64,000 nt of DNA from Macrolepiota albuminosa (lineage: Eukaryota > Basidiomycota > Agaricomycetes > Agaricales > Agaricaceae). Below, piece by piece: positions 31,101 to 42,878 of the stretch (its first letter is position 1; each line of letters starts with the position of its first letter). The DNA lies in NCBI GenBank assembly GCA_027475525.1, contig JAMWFC010000113.1, forward strand, positions 1,178,001 to 1,242,000, read 5' to 3'. Under the pieces are notes generated by a model. It ran no database searches and had not been told where the DNA came from. It was given only the letters and a program-made list of their open reading frames with translations. The translations under genes were made by a program, and so were the position numbers.

Positions 31101-31581
31101 CAGGGTTTACTTGTTGAAAAGCGCGGTTCTGCAGAACTGCATGAAACCAATGAGATGGACGTTTTGATTCCGTTGTAATAAAGGCAACAATTGTAATGCT
31201 TACGTTCGGCATAAAGTCCTCCGTCACCACTCTAATGAAACCTTCAAATGAGTGATCGACACAGGACTCAAGATCTAACGTACGTGCTATGGAGCGGATT
31301 AGCTGCGAAGGATGAGGGAGTGAGTGACAACTCACGCTAATATCCTGTTCAAGAATTACATCTAGTCAATCAAAATTTGACAGACAAGGCAATGGATCAA
31401 CCTCGAACATCTGACCCCCTGCATGGCACCAGATTGAGAAACAAAGAACTAATAAGAGCACGTTACACAAATAATACTCACATAACGTAGTGGGAATGGG
31501 ATGACTGGCTGTAGCGCTTACGGATACTGTAACTGCGCGAGCGGCTCCAAGAAGGCTGAGTAAAAAGACGAGAGATTTCAT
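28168..31581 (-). CDS. GH51 alpha-L-arabinofuranosidase
   Basis: Secreted enzyme that removes arabinose side chains from arabinan or arabinoxylan (family knowledge). Signal peptide [16 protein letters not shown]. Motifs in order: [39 protein letters not shown]; a carbohydrate-binding-like region (about residues 70-220); [50 protein letters not shown] (acid/base Glu); [37 protein letters not shown] (nucleophile Glu); [13 protein letters not shown]; and a C-terminal beta-domain ending VITLVAH. By eye I count 26 introns of about 50 nt in 3.4 kb, giving a protein of roughly 650-680 residues. Every junction I followed stays in frame with family motifs. One exon appears to be only 3 nt (31284-31286, codon CAC). 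No stop or frameshift was seen. Confidence 0.86.
31284..31286 (-). other. Candidate 3-nt microexon (His) of GH51 gene
   Basis: The minus strand reads CTCCATAG, then CAC, then GTACGTT. The upstream intron is 31287-31335 (49 nt) and the downstream intron 31232-31283 (52 nt), both of normal size. Including CAC gives EDIS-H-SGDGG, the expected GH51 motif; skipping it would leave one 104-nt intron and delete the conserved His. Confidence 0.55.
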
Positions 31582-32217
31582 GATTCTGTGAGAAAATGGC
31601 GAGGGAACTATTGAACGTTTTATAGCACGAGAGAAACACCAGCCGGACCGTTGTGCTGGTGTGGATTTCAGAGGTACATTCTACGCTGAGTGATTCCAAA
31701 GATAATTTAAAGCCGTGCCTTATGAGACCACATGAGAGAGCCTGGTGACGGAGAGAGGACGCCGGGTGCAGTTGCATCGAGAAGAAAAATATCGTAATAG
31801 CAAGAAGTGAGTTTCTGAGGTGGAGATGAACATGAGGTTGAGAAACACACGGACATGGTCATGGGACCTGTGAACTTTGATATGGGAGACGTTGAGGCGG
31901 GCCGGAAGTGGGTAGAAGAAGAAGAGTACTTTTACGGAACGCGATCGAACATAGATTCAAAAGAAGTTTCTGGATTAAGTGATTACTCGCGCACGTCTAA
32001 CGGAGATGCGTCGAGTTTTTTCCGTCACATTTAAATGGGCAGTCGTATCGATTGATCAGCATCATCAAGACTTGAATGAGAATAAAAGCATACAAAGCCT
32101 GTGGGACCTTACAACTGAATTTGAACATTAGGATGCTTTGGTCTACAATAAGTTTACATGACTGGAACTGTCGTGGGGCCGTGACTGCAAGGACTCGTCT
32201 ACCATGAAATACCACTA
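31582..32217. other. Intergenic, GH51 promoter side
   Basis: Upstream of GH51 and downstream of MATE copy 1. No gene or clear element seen. Confidence 0.5.
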
Positions 32218-34578
32218 TCATTGACTCTCCTCATCCCTCCTGTGTCCATGTCCAGGATGCAGATGCTCTATCCTATCCTGCTGCTCGAGTCTCTTCATAA
32301 CCTTACGCACCTCCCTATCCCAATCTGTGCGGACACACAACAGCGTCCCAAAAAAAGAACAATGCACAAGCGAAACCGTAAGCCCAATCCATAGTCCGTG
32401 AATACCCATATTCCAACTGAAAGCAAGCCAAATCCCAAATGGTATACCTATATACGAGGGTGGATCAAAGGGATAAGAGCTTGAGAGTGTATGGCGAGAA
32501 AAGACGTACCAATAATGTAATACGATGTAAAGTTCAACAGTGCCCCTGTAAACTATACCACCATGATTGATCAACGACTATCTAAGAATGACATCAGCAG
32601 TAAATCCCACCTGCTTTCCCCTTGCCCTTAGTATGCCATCAGTGACTGCTGCATTGCCGTCAAAAACCTGGAATAAGGCAACAAGTGGTAAGATGGAGGC
32701 CACGAGCGACGCCACCTCTAGATATTAAGTCGGAAAAATTGGTGGTGCGTCTAGCAGGAGAGAAGACGCACCAGTATCGTCGTTAAATAGATAAGCCCAG
32801 TTGTTTCTGAAAATGATGAACATTGTACTGATATGACAAACATCAGATTTTAAATCTTCATACAAAATAGGCAAGACGGTTTACCTTAGAGCCACCGAAA
32901 GCGCGAGCGCCATCATAATAGACGTTTTTGAAGCAATCTCCGCTCGCTTTGCCTTTCCCTCTCCAAGCAAGTTCCCGATCCTATCTCCATCAGTGACCCT
33001 CAAGACTCAATCAGGTAATTCCAATTTACCTGACTGACGCGGCGACCGATAATGCAAATGGAGCCTGGAACGTCATCGATGCAGATGTAAGCAACACCGA
33101 CTGCGTCGCAAGCGCCACAGGTCCCAACAAGCTTGCTGCAAGTGCAACTAACTCCCACGCACACCATTCTGAAGCTGTCTGTCCCACACCTGCGAGTCCC
33201 AAAGGCACGAGTGCCCAGAGACTCTTGAACATTCGCCTGCTCAGTGGGTGCCATGCTGTCTTTGGCACATATAACAATCCATACACAATCGACATAATCG
33301 AGACGAGGTTGAAGGAAATTGCGGTGGCGATAGGAGCGCCTATAAAGCCGAGTCGGATGGAGGGTGGGCCCCATACTAGGAATTTGGTTAAATCTTCAAA
33401 GAGTTGAATAAATTAACAGAGAAAAAAATACCCAGGAGATAATTGAGGACGAGATTGATTGGCGCGACAATCAGAGTGATTTGCGTCAGTACGGCGAAGC
33501 GGCCTTGGTGAGTAGGCAATTCTTCATGAATTTTATTTAAACATAGTACATTGGAAAATACATACCTTGCGACTGGAAATATCGCCTACAGGTCCTCGAA
33601 TCAGGTTTGTCATTGAAGTTTTGAGTAGGGATTGGACGTACTGGCTGAGACAGTTCAAGGCGTATGCTTGTGCAAATGTCAACTTCGCATTTCCTAATAA
33701 AGTTGGTAACAATGATACCTGGAAGACCCATAGATACCCAACGTAGGTATAACGCTGCAAGCCGTGCAACCTCTGGATCTTGTTTAAGAGCCAGCAATAA
33801 TGACTCAGCATTGAACCAGATAATATACATTGGCTAAGTCGAATACACAATCAGAATACGACAGTCAAGCGCCTGCTTGGCAAATGAACCTACTCACAAT
33901 CAGCAAGGCGACCAACACAACAGCTAAGGAACGGGTACAACATGATCAGTTGGTTTTAGGTTCTCCGAAAATGAAAATCGGTGGGGTGCCCTTACCCATC
34001 CGTTGAGTCCAGAGACCTACGAGTTGAGGTTGAGAAGACGTCCACGCAGAAGGAAGCATGGTGTCAAGAGCACTCGCAAAGCCTTGTAAGATGCTGAAAG
34101 CGGTGACATTGGCGGTCATAGAGCCAAGGGTCATGGCGGCAAGGGCGGTAGTGGAGAGATGGCCGATGCAGATGACGGGGGTCATAATGAGACTGAATTC
34201 TAGAACTTGGGTGCTGAAATAATCAAACGGTAAAAAAAAAGAAAGGGGCGAGAGATGTATGACGTACCCGAAGACAGGGAGGGCATAATGTGTGAGAATG
34301 CAAAGTTCTTCCCAGCAGGCGTAGATGATCCGACTGCTGTCGTCAAAAGATTTATTGATTTGTGGGACAAGAGGGATCAGAGTGTTTAGCAAAGGCGTGT
34401 TCTCAGACGGAAGTGAACCATAAATAATTTGATGTGTAATTTTCGGTTTCTTTGGACGCGGGGAAGACATTCTCTGGTGTCGCTTATCTTGTTCGTCCCC
34501 GGTTTGATGGTCGGGGTATCGCGAAATCAGAGCATAATCTGAGGGGAGAGACGCAGGGCTTTGGTAGTGAGCAGACAT
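32218..34578 (-). CDS. MATE family efflux transporter, copy 1
   Basis: Multidrug and toxin extrusion transporter, a membrane antiporter with about 12 helices. The hydrophilic N-terminus ends in the SENTPLL motif seen in fungal members. The first helices begin at ELCILTHYALPVFG. Conserved blocks: IGHLSTTALAAMTLGSMTANV, ALDTMLPSAWTSSQPQLVGL, ALYLRWVSMGLPG, VWGPPSIRLGFIGAPIATAI, ASEWCAWELVALAASLLGP, QAPFALSVAASVRIGNLLGE, FQVFDGNAAVTDGILRARGK and GIHGLWIGLTVSL. I traced 12 introns and found no break. The C-terminal tail is charged and His-rich (HPGHGHRRDEESQ). The start ATG is at 34576-34578. Copy 2 lies head-to-head 1.2 kb away. The exported compound is unknown. Confidence 0.88.
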
Positions 34579-35749
34579 TATAATGACTCCCAGTCGACTG
34601 TGCGCAATTCTATTTAAATTCAGGCCTTTGAACCGGTGACTTACGAATTTCACCTCTGCTCGATCTCCACGACAACGTGGGGCAGATAATTCGGTTCAAA
34701 GCAACTGCATTGAAAAAGTTCCCTTCCTAAAGCGATCATTTTAACGCCAAAGGGTTGCCAACACCTTTCACGGAGACAAAAAGGAGTTATTCATGCCACA
34801 TAAGAACGCATCTCCAGATGTCCAACCTCGAAGCGTAAATCGCAAGCGGATAACATGAGATTGAAGATCTTGCATGGAGCATGGTCTGTTTGGCACCGAC
34901 AGAAATAGTAATTTCGGAATCCGAGACTGAGGTTAAGCGGCTTGTATGGAAGTGATTTGTGTGGGTGTCAATTACTTGGACACACAAACTTTGCACATAG
35001 TATGAGGATGGAAATTGACAACAACAACCCAGTTGAATGGCCGAACAACGTTGGGAAGCGATCGGGAGCGATGATGATTTTAGTGCAATGAGAGCGTGGA
35101 CATTGTGGTGCGTAGTCCTAGGAATATAAGTAAGAGACAATGATGACCCTTCGGTCGGAGAAGGTCATGGGTTACAAGAGATGAGAGGAAATCAGGCCTA
35201 GAGGTTCTTCTGAGAAGTTCTTTTTCGTTATCGTTTGATGAGACCTTGAGTTTTTCTCAAACACTATGTAAGAGTTCTCTTCATATTTCCATGGGGGTGG
35301 TTCCAAGACTGAGATGATACCATACGAAGCGGCTAGAAACCGCGCATATCCTAGTCTGTAAAGGTTGATTTTTGCACACCGCCCGCCGTAATACCAAAAA
35401 TGAATTTTTCTTGATAGCGTGGGTACTGGTCGGAAAATGATCCGCTAGGTCTTATCTTATCTTATCTGCTTATGAAATCATTTTTCCTGTTGAATGCTTC
35501 GCATCTGCGTGGCGGCGTGTTCTTTGACTCTTTAACTCAACTTCTGATGGTTCGACTTGCGTCACAGATACTTCTTGAAAACTTGCCGTGGGGGCGCCTT
35601 TCTCTTTGGCCAAGATTTTCTGGATGACTTCTGGACACAGCAGACGCCCCGGGCGAGATCCGTGGGCTGACATAAGCCGGCGGTGCTTGGGTGAAGATAA
35701 TTAAATAGATTTGCCAGCGAAAAATTACTTGTTGCTCAGAGTCGCTACC
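34579..35749. other. Shared upstream region of two MATE genes
   Basis: 1.17 kb between divergent MATE paralogues and therefore likely to hold both promoters. No ORF supported. A short repeat of TCTTATCTTATCT lies near 35453-35465. Confidence 0.5.
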
Positions 35750-38106
35750 ATGTCGTCGGCCCATTACCAGGGCCCTGCATCGCTCCCATCGGACTATGCT
35801 CTTCTTTCACGATATGCTGCTCATCAAGCTGAGGATAGCCAGGATGAACATGACCAGACGGCATCTCCGCGTCCGATGAATCCTACTGTGGCTCATCAGA
35901 AGATCCCTATCCCTGGCCCAATTGCCTCTGAGAATACCCCTCTGTTAAACCCTCCTGTTCCCCGAATTGACGAACCTCTTGACGACGACAATCGGACCGT
36001 CCACGCTTTTTGGGAAGAACTTCGCATCCTTACCCGTTATGCCCTTCCTGTTTTTGGGTACGCTCATCCACAACTTCTACAATCTACTTTTGACCGCGTT
36101 GCCCTTCAGTACACACGTTCTAGAATTCAGTCTCATTATGTCTTCTGTCGTCTCTATTGGCCATCTCTCAACTACTGCCCTTGCTGCCATCAGTCTTGGC
36201 TCCATGACTGCCAACGTCACGGCTTTTAGCATTATACAAGGCTTTACGAGTGCTCTTGATACCATGCTTCCTTCTGCATGGACGTCTTCTCAACCTCACC
36301 TCGTAGGTCTCTGGACTCAACGAATGTGTAAGTTGCTTCCATACCATTTTCGAGCCTTAGTTGATTGATAACGTCATGTGAATTCATTATACTCAGTTGT
36401 CGTAATGACCTTCTTGCTAGTTGTAAGCATGGTGGTATAGGTAATTCGAATTGTCTCAATTCTTTTTCTCCTTAATTTAGCCGATGTACCTTATCTGGTT
36501 CAGCGCTGAGGCAATATTACTCGCACTCAGGCAAGATCCCGAGGTCGCGCGACTTGCAGCATTGTACCTACGCTGGGTATCCATAGGTCTCCCAGGTATG
36601 GATACTACTTTCCTTTGAGATGCTTGAAATTGACACCGGCAAAGCGTATGCCTTCAATTGTGTAAGCAGGTACGTCCAATCTTTTCTGGATTGAAAGGAA
36701 AGGTCTGATGTGGGGACTTGAAGGCGCTACTTCCAGTCTCAAGGTATGTGTCTGGGGAACGATGTTAAAAGTAATCGGTTTATAAAGGGTTCCTCATCAC
36801 CAAGGCCGCTTCGCCGTACCAACGCAAATCATCTTGTTTGTCGCGCCAATCAACGTCGTTCTCAATTACCTTCTCGGTACGGCTACTTTTTGGTTGTTTT
36901 GTCTTCTTGAAAATCTTAATTCAGAATACTAGTATGGGGTCCACCTTCCATCAGACTCGGATTCATCGGCGCCCCTATCGCAACTGCAGTATCATTCAAC
37001 CTCGTCTCGATTATGTCGATCATATATGGAGTATTCTATGTACCCAAGACAGCCTGGTATCCCCTTAGTAGGAGAATGTTTACGAGCCTCGGGGTACTCG
37101 TGCATCTGGGACTTGCAGGTGTCGGACAGACAGCGTCGGAGTGGTGGGCGTGGGAATTGGTTGCGCTAGCGGCGAGCATGCTGGGACCTGTGGCGCTTGC
37201 GACGCAGTCGGTCCTGCTTTCGTCTGCGTCGACGACATTCCAGGCGCCATTTGCGTTATCGGTTGCGACTTCTGTTAGGTGCGTTCATGTCATTGTTGTG
37301 GTTGAGGCGGGCGAATGGTCTGATTGATGACCGTCACTTAGGATTGGGAATTTACTTGGAGAGGGGAGCGCGAAGAGGGCGGCCGTCGCGTCGACTACAT
37401 CAATTATCATGGCGCTTGTGCTCTCTACAGCTTCTAGGTCAGTCTTGGGATTATGCTGTGTCAGGACAGACGATTTTCTGATAGTACCTACAGTACGATG
37501 TTCGTCGTTTTCAAAGACAAGTGGGCGTATCTATTCAATAGCGATCCTCGTGTGTATCTCTCTGTATTTCGCATACGGACGGTTTCGCTAATTCAATGTA
37601 TAGAGGTGGTGTCGCTTGTAGCATCCATCCTACCGCTTGTCGCCCTCTTCCAAGTGTTCGATGGTAACGCAGCAGTCACTGCTGGAATTCTAAGGGCGAG
37701 GGGCAAGCAGGTGAGTTCCGCTACTCTAATCCCTCAAGGTGTCCAAAAGATTGATTGTGGTCTAGGTTACGGGAGCGTTGTTGAATCTTTACCTCGTATT
37801 ATGTTATAGGTAAGAATTCCACTCCAAAGTTTGTGCACGCTTCCTGAAGCACGTTCGTAAATAGGTATACCATTTGGAGTTTGGCTCGCGTTTAGTTGGG
37901 ATATGGGCCTGCATGGGCTATGGATTGGACTTACGGTTTCGCTTGTGTACTGTTCGTTCTTTGGTACGATGTTATCCATCCGCACGGATTGGAACAGGGA
38001 GGTGTGGAAAGTTATGAAGAGACTTCAGGAGGAACAGGATAAGGCGGAGCTTTTGCATTCGGGACATGGACATGGCAGGGATGAGGAGAGTCGCCAGGTT
38101 GTTTGA
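35750..38106 (+). pseudogene. MATE transporter copy 2, probable late frameshift
   Basis: Close paralogue of copy 1, in opposite orientation, with the same intron positions. It starts MSSAHYQGPASLPSDYALLS and keeps all blocks (ASENTPLLN, ALDTMLPSAWTSSQPHLVGL, ALYLRWVSIGLPG, VWGPPSIRLGFIGAPI, SEWWAWELVALAASM, FQVFDGNAAVTAGILRARGK, GLHGLWIGLTVSLVYC). In the penultimate exon, copy 1 reads TTGAACTTTACATCG and copy 2 TTGAATCTTTACCTCG: one extra base near 37786. This throws the last helix and tail (ending GRDEESRQVV) out of frame. I found no alternative splice site that repairs it. Either the gene has recently lost its last helix or the base is a sequencing error. If the base is an error, this is an intact gene. 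Confidence 0.7.
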
Positions 38107-39632
38107 AGGATCATGGATGAGGATATGGAGTTTTTTTTCCGCACAACACGGTCGAATTCGTTCTGCGATACTCATTTGTTTTTAGTTCAATATGGATAAT
38201 ATACCTAGACATCACCTATCACCATTGTGGATTTAAAAGTTTTTTCATAGCTATCCTAGACGATCTCTGTAAAATTTTCAATTTTGTAGACAATGTGGTG
38301 AGAACCTCCATGGGAAGAGAACCTTGGGAATGAAAACATATTAAATCACTGTGTCCCATATAATGTTATCAATGAATACATTCTATTCAGTCAAAGCACT
38401 AAATTTGAAGCAAAGTATGCTCTTTCCCAATATTCTTTCCAGCTTCATTGAGTGTATCATTCAGAAGGTGCTGACTGAGGGGGCCTGCCAACTGCATGGT
38501 AGGGCATAGTACTTGTTCATGACAGCTGCAACAGTCTCAGGAATAAAATGGTGAAATTGGCTTCTTTTCAATACTGTCATGATGCTATTTAGATTTTGGA
38601 GTGAAGTTAACCAAGAAGCATAAGCGTCTGTATTTTGACAAATATATCTACATAATTTTGAATGTACAAAAGTACTATTAAGTCTGCACTGAAAACATAC
38701 AAAAATTCCTAAAAAACCTGTGAAACTTCCAAACTTTTTCTGGGCCTCTAGCCAATTTGGCCACTGTCAGACTAGGTGATTGGCACTATAAAAGCTTATT
38801 GTGTCTAAGCTGTGAAACGCTTTGCCATGGACCTCTACCACTGTATGTATCATGAACCTTGGACTGCTCCTGCCATCACAGACATCACCTTCAGAATCAG
38901 CACTTTAGATCATACCTACCATCATGCACATCTCTGACTGGCCCAGTCATCATTTGGCCATCACACATCACACTAGCACTCTCAAACTACTGATCACATG
39001 TCTCATGGGCATGAGCTCTCTGGATACAGTTGCTTTTTTCATTTCACCATTGCTCATAGAGTCTCTTGGGAGTCATCGTAGAAACTTCAGGAACTCCCCA
39101 GATCACCAGAGTACATATCCATAATATAAAGACCTGTAGCTACCCTTTGTGTACCTTAATCTCAATATTGCCCAAATACTATTCTGTTTTCTTGCTTCTT
39201 TGCATACTCTTTTTGTAAATACTTGACTGGCATGCACTTTGCAACTTAAAAAATCCCTAACCTTGGTCTTGTCTAGCCTCAACTCAACCTTTACTTCTTC
39301 ACTTACCCTGGACTTGCTCCTATCTGCCATCTAGAGCCCCAGAACACATTTCAGAGCACTAGACACCCTAAATGCACATAGTTCAGCACTTGAGTCCATA
39401 TCATAAGGGCATTGCTTTACTTGGAAGGCCCCTGAGTCAGCAGAACCTGACAGTATGCAGTGTTGAAAGAGCCACACTTGTCTGAATAATAACTAGAGAA
39501 CCAGAGCACCTCAGAAGCTGGAAATATTACTAATAGATAGAGTTGGAAGAATAGAAGGAGTGAGGTGAGAGAATGAAGGAAAGAAGGAAAGAATAAGTGA
39601 AGAAGGAGTTTTCTGACACTGTTGACTAAGAG
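38107..39632. other. Gene-free, retroelement debris
   Basis: AT-rich, no supported gene. At 39425-39452 a fragment (GGCCCCTGAGTCAGCAGAA, ending CCTGACA) matches the 3' end of the solo LTR that starts at 39633. At 39455-39618 the sequence resembles the terminal third of the nested Gypsy LTR (shared CACACTTGTCTGA and GAACCAGAGCACCTC). The rest is unassigned. Confidence 0.5.
39455..39618 (+). repeat. Diverged, 5'-truncated LTR fragment
   Basis: Shares CACACTTGTCTGA, ACCAGAGCACCTC and the purine-rich tail ending TCTGACA with the LTR at 46988-47506, with many changes. An old relative of that Gypsy family. Confidence 0.6.
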
Positions 39633-40381
39633 TGTCATGACAAATTCCCCAACCCCAACCCCAGGACCCTGGAACACACCCCCAACCAATGAACATCACA
39701 ACCAACTCCCCAGCCCTGACCCCAGGACCCCAGAACACACTCCTGACCAATGCCCACCCCGGAGCCCCAGAACATGCCCCAATCCCCTCACATGTTTACT
39801 ATTGGTGCCTGATGCCCCATGCTTGCCCTGATCACCACCGGCACCCACAATCAACCTGGAAGGCGCCACACTCATATCTGGACTATATGCCGCACAGGAC
39901 TCATATCTGAGCAATACATCGCACAGGGCTAGCCACAGGAGGCACAGCCCTGGACCTCACCCGGTCGACCTGGAGCTTACTCAGTACAGGTATTTAACTC
40001 ATAGCCAGTAGCCTGTCTCATCAGTCTTGATATACTCTCTCAAGTTTCCCTGCCCTCTAAGTCTCACCTCGATCTTCTCTCAGTCTCCTGGTTTCAGTCT
40101 CAGTCTCCCAGTCTTAGTCTCTCCCTTTGATCACCTCCTACTATCCTCTGCCCTAACAGGCTCCGCCTTCCCCCATCCCCATATTCCAGACTTAGCCTGG
40201 GATCCTGCTCCCTTCTACCCTACAAACTCTGGTGCTCCATGTACTTTCTGGAGCACCCTCACACCCCAACCAAAACTCTGGAACTCGTCCTCTGTTGCCC
40301 AGAGACACTCTGTAGACTTCGAATCTGTCTAGTAAAAACCTGCTTGCCTTTGGAGGCCCCCATCATCAGCGGAACCTGACA
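39633..40381 (+). mobile_element. Solo LTR (family S), plus orientation
   Basis: 749 bp, TGTCATGACA...GAACCTGACA, flanked by the 5-bp duplication AAGAG (39628-39632 and 40382-40386). No internal region, so it is the product of LTR-LTR recombination. An inverted, diverged relative lies at 41040-41753. Confidence 0.75.
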
Positions 40382-40663
40382 AAGAGCATTCTTCCTGATT
40401 GACTGATATTCCATCTGTTGCTGGTGCTATTATTGATGGTGTCAGTCCCTTGCTATGCATATGTATTGGATATTGCCTCAAATAGTTGGATTCCATGTGC
40501 CAAGGTGTTCTGAGCTTGTGTTGTATTTCTGAGCCCTGCTATTGGTGTGCTTAGCCTCTGTGAGGTCTCATCACTCCTTTTCATTTCAAAGTTCTGGATA
40601 TTTCTGTGCAAGGCCCTCAATGTCTTGACCAGCTTCACCATGTATGATTCATGAATCACTCTA
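40382..40663. other. Unassigned sequence between retroelements
   Basis: No coding pattern recognised. Probably more of the old Copia remnant or unrelated debris. Confidence 0.35.
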
Positions 40664-40791
40664 ACATTGCACATGCAGTCTTTGTCCTATCTCAGTATTT
40701 TGATGCATCTAGATCTACCCACATGATAGCAGTTACATTCCATTATCTTTGTGGTACCACTGACAAGAAGCTTGTTCTTAGAAGCCAAGAC
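40664..40791 (+). pseudogene. Old Copia RT/RNase H remnant, left half
   Basis: Reads HAVFVLSQYFDASRST and YLCGTTDKKLVLRSQ, the conserved Copia segment before RNase H (a-VllLSqf...p...H--a-kr-lRYLkGT). The reading continues at 55832 once the intervening nested elements are removed. Confidence 0.75.
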
Positions 40792-40997
40792 TGTTAGAAA
40801 CTGACCAATCTAGATAATAATATATATGTTAATTTCTTAGTGCATGATAATGAACTGAGAGTATTGTGCATACTATTGATGGGTTAATGTATGTATTCTG
40901 GACAAAGCAGTGAGTAGCACAAAGCTGTTGTTTGTCTGGCCCGAGTGGCCCTGATGTTGTGGCTATGGTACTCTTCACAGATATCACATCCCCAACA
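40792..40997 (-). repeat. Left LTR of the outer Copia-type element
   Basis: TGTTAGAAACTG...CCCCAACA on the plus strand, 206 bp. The same sequence, interrupted, forms 43591-43649 plus 55680-55826. Confidence 0.9.
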
Positions 40998-41039
40998 CTC
41001 CTCCTTACCATGGACATGACATCATTCTCCTCACATTGG

Positions 41040-41753
41040 TGTCAGGTTCTACTGACAATGGGGGCTTCCAATGGCAAGCAGGTCCTTACTAGGTGGACTT
41101 AAAATCTATGAAGTGTCTCCAGGCAACAACGGGGCAAGCTCTGGAGTTTTGGGTAAGGTGTGAATGTGCTCTGGAGAGTATGCAGGGTGCTGGAATTCAA
41201 AGGAGTGAAGGGGCAGGATCCTGGGCTAAGTCCAAGATACGACAAAGAGGGGCAGAGTAGGGTAGGGCAGAGGAATAATGAGGAGGAGATTAGAGGAGAG
41301 ACTGAAACTAGGAAACAAAAAAGAAGATTAAAGTGAGACTTAGTAGACGTGAAAAGAAGAAGATAGATTGAGCAAGTTGTACAAGATAGACAAACAAGTA
41401 TAGAGGCAGAAGTTATGGCAATATCAAGACTACTGTAATAGGTTGTTGGCTACAGGTTAAATATCTACAGCAAGTAAGATCCAGGCTATCTGGGTGAGCT
41501 CCAGGGTTGTACTCCATGCGGTCAGTTATATGTGGTGTATTGTCTGACTGTGAGTCCTGTGCAGTGTATAATCTAGGTACAGATGTAATGCCAGGAGGAT
41601 TGGTTGGGGCCTGTCAGCTGGGTAGGGCCATGTATTGAGGTCATTCAAAGAGGTTCAGAGCTTGAGAGCAGGTGCTGGGGGGTTTAATGTGTTGGGGATC
41701 ACTATTCTGGGTTAGAGTGCTAGGGTGGGGTTGCTAGGGTGCTGGTTGTGACA
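41040..41753 (-). mobile_element. Solo LTR (family S), minus orientation
   Basis: Reverse-complement relative of 39633-40381 (shared GCTTGCC...GGA...GCCCCCAT near one end and GGATCCTGC in the body). Ends TGTCAGGTTC...TTGTGACA on the plus strand. Flanks ATTGG and GTTGG form a target duplication with one change. It is inserted in the interior of the outer Copia-type element. Confidence 0.65.
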
Positions 41754-42878
41754 GTTGGAGTCAGGATATGCCAAGCATGTGGTGCAATTGTACAAATAGA
41801 GGTTTTAGAATAGCTTTTGTGAATATATCAGTGATATTGTCTCTAGTATTAATATATTTGATTGTTATTTAACCTATGCATGTGTATTCACAAATGAAGT
41901 GGTACTTTATATTGAAATGTTTCACATGTACGTGTGCAGTGGCATCCTTGAAGAGTATGATCACTAATAGGCTTCTACTCAGGCTGAGCACATCAAGGCT
42001 GAGCACATCAAGGGACATTATGGGCTTACCAACATTTGACATACTGGAGACTCTAGTGATCTTTTAGGACTCAGAATATCTCTGGCTTTGGCACCCCATT
42101 GCAAACTCTACTTATCAGCCTCATCCAACATTTATCAGTCCTTCAGCACACACTATCAGTTGACTTCAAGGATTTAGGAGGTTTTGGACCCATAGCGCTA
42201 GCACAATGGTGGAGAAGTAACTCTGACCAAACCCTGATCAATTCCAGAAGAGGTTAACATTAGGTGCTGCCAGTTGACAAGGCACCTCAATCAGAAGTCT
42301 AAAGAATCAATGACAATGGCACAGGATATACTCAAACCTGACATTTTGATCTATCAGGAATTGATACAATGCATAGCACCAACATTAGTGCTCATGGCAT
42401 CTGTCAAGAATTTTCTGACCATACCCCAGAGCAGCCTGGCCAATCAGAATTATATCAGACTCATATAATTCTAAGTAGTTTTAGAATTGCTGCAGCCAAT
42501 AGGCTGTAACACCATTAGTTGCTGCCATCTATGTGCTGCCAGTTGCCATTGACAGGTCACTGTTAGTTTTAACTATGAGAAGAGGCGCTAATTGGTAGCA
42601 GAATAATTGTGGCCAGGGAGATGTGATTTCTAAGATCTGAAATGCCTCTTGGGGGTGGCAGCAAGCATGGAGTTGACTGGAGCATTGCCAGTGGTGGTCT
42701 TTAGAGTGCTTAAACTCTGCACAGTCTCAAGCAGTTTGCAGATGTGGTCCAAGGTGTAAGGGTTGGCCTTAGTTATGTCTACAAGGCCATAGGAGACTTG
42801 GGCCTAGACAAGTTCATACTGAGAGCTATTCAGGCTATTTAAGAGAATGACACACTTAAACAAATCTTTATCAAGGGT
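41754..42878. other. Decayed interior of the outer element
   Basis: No intact ORF. It contains an imperfect tandem repeat of GGCTGAGCACATCAA near 41980-42012. Assumed retroelement interior from position. Confidence 0.4.
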
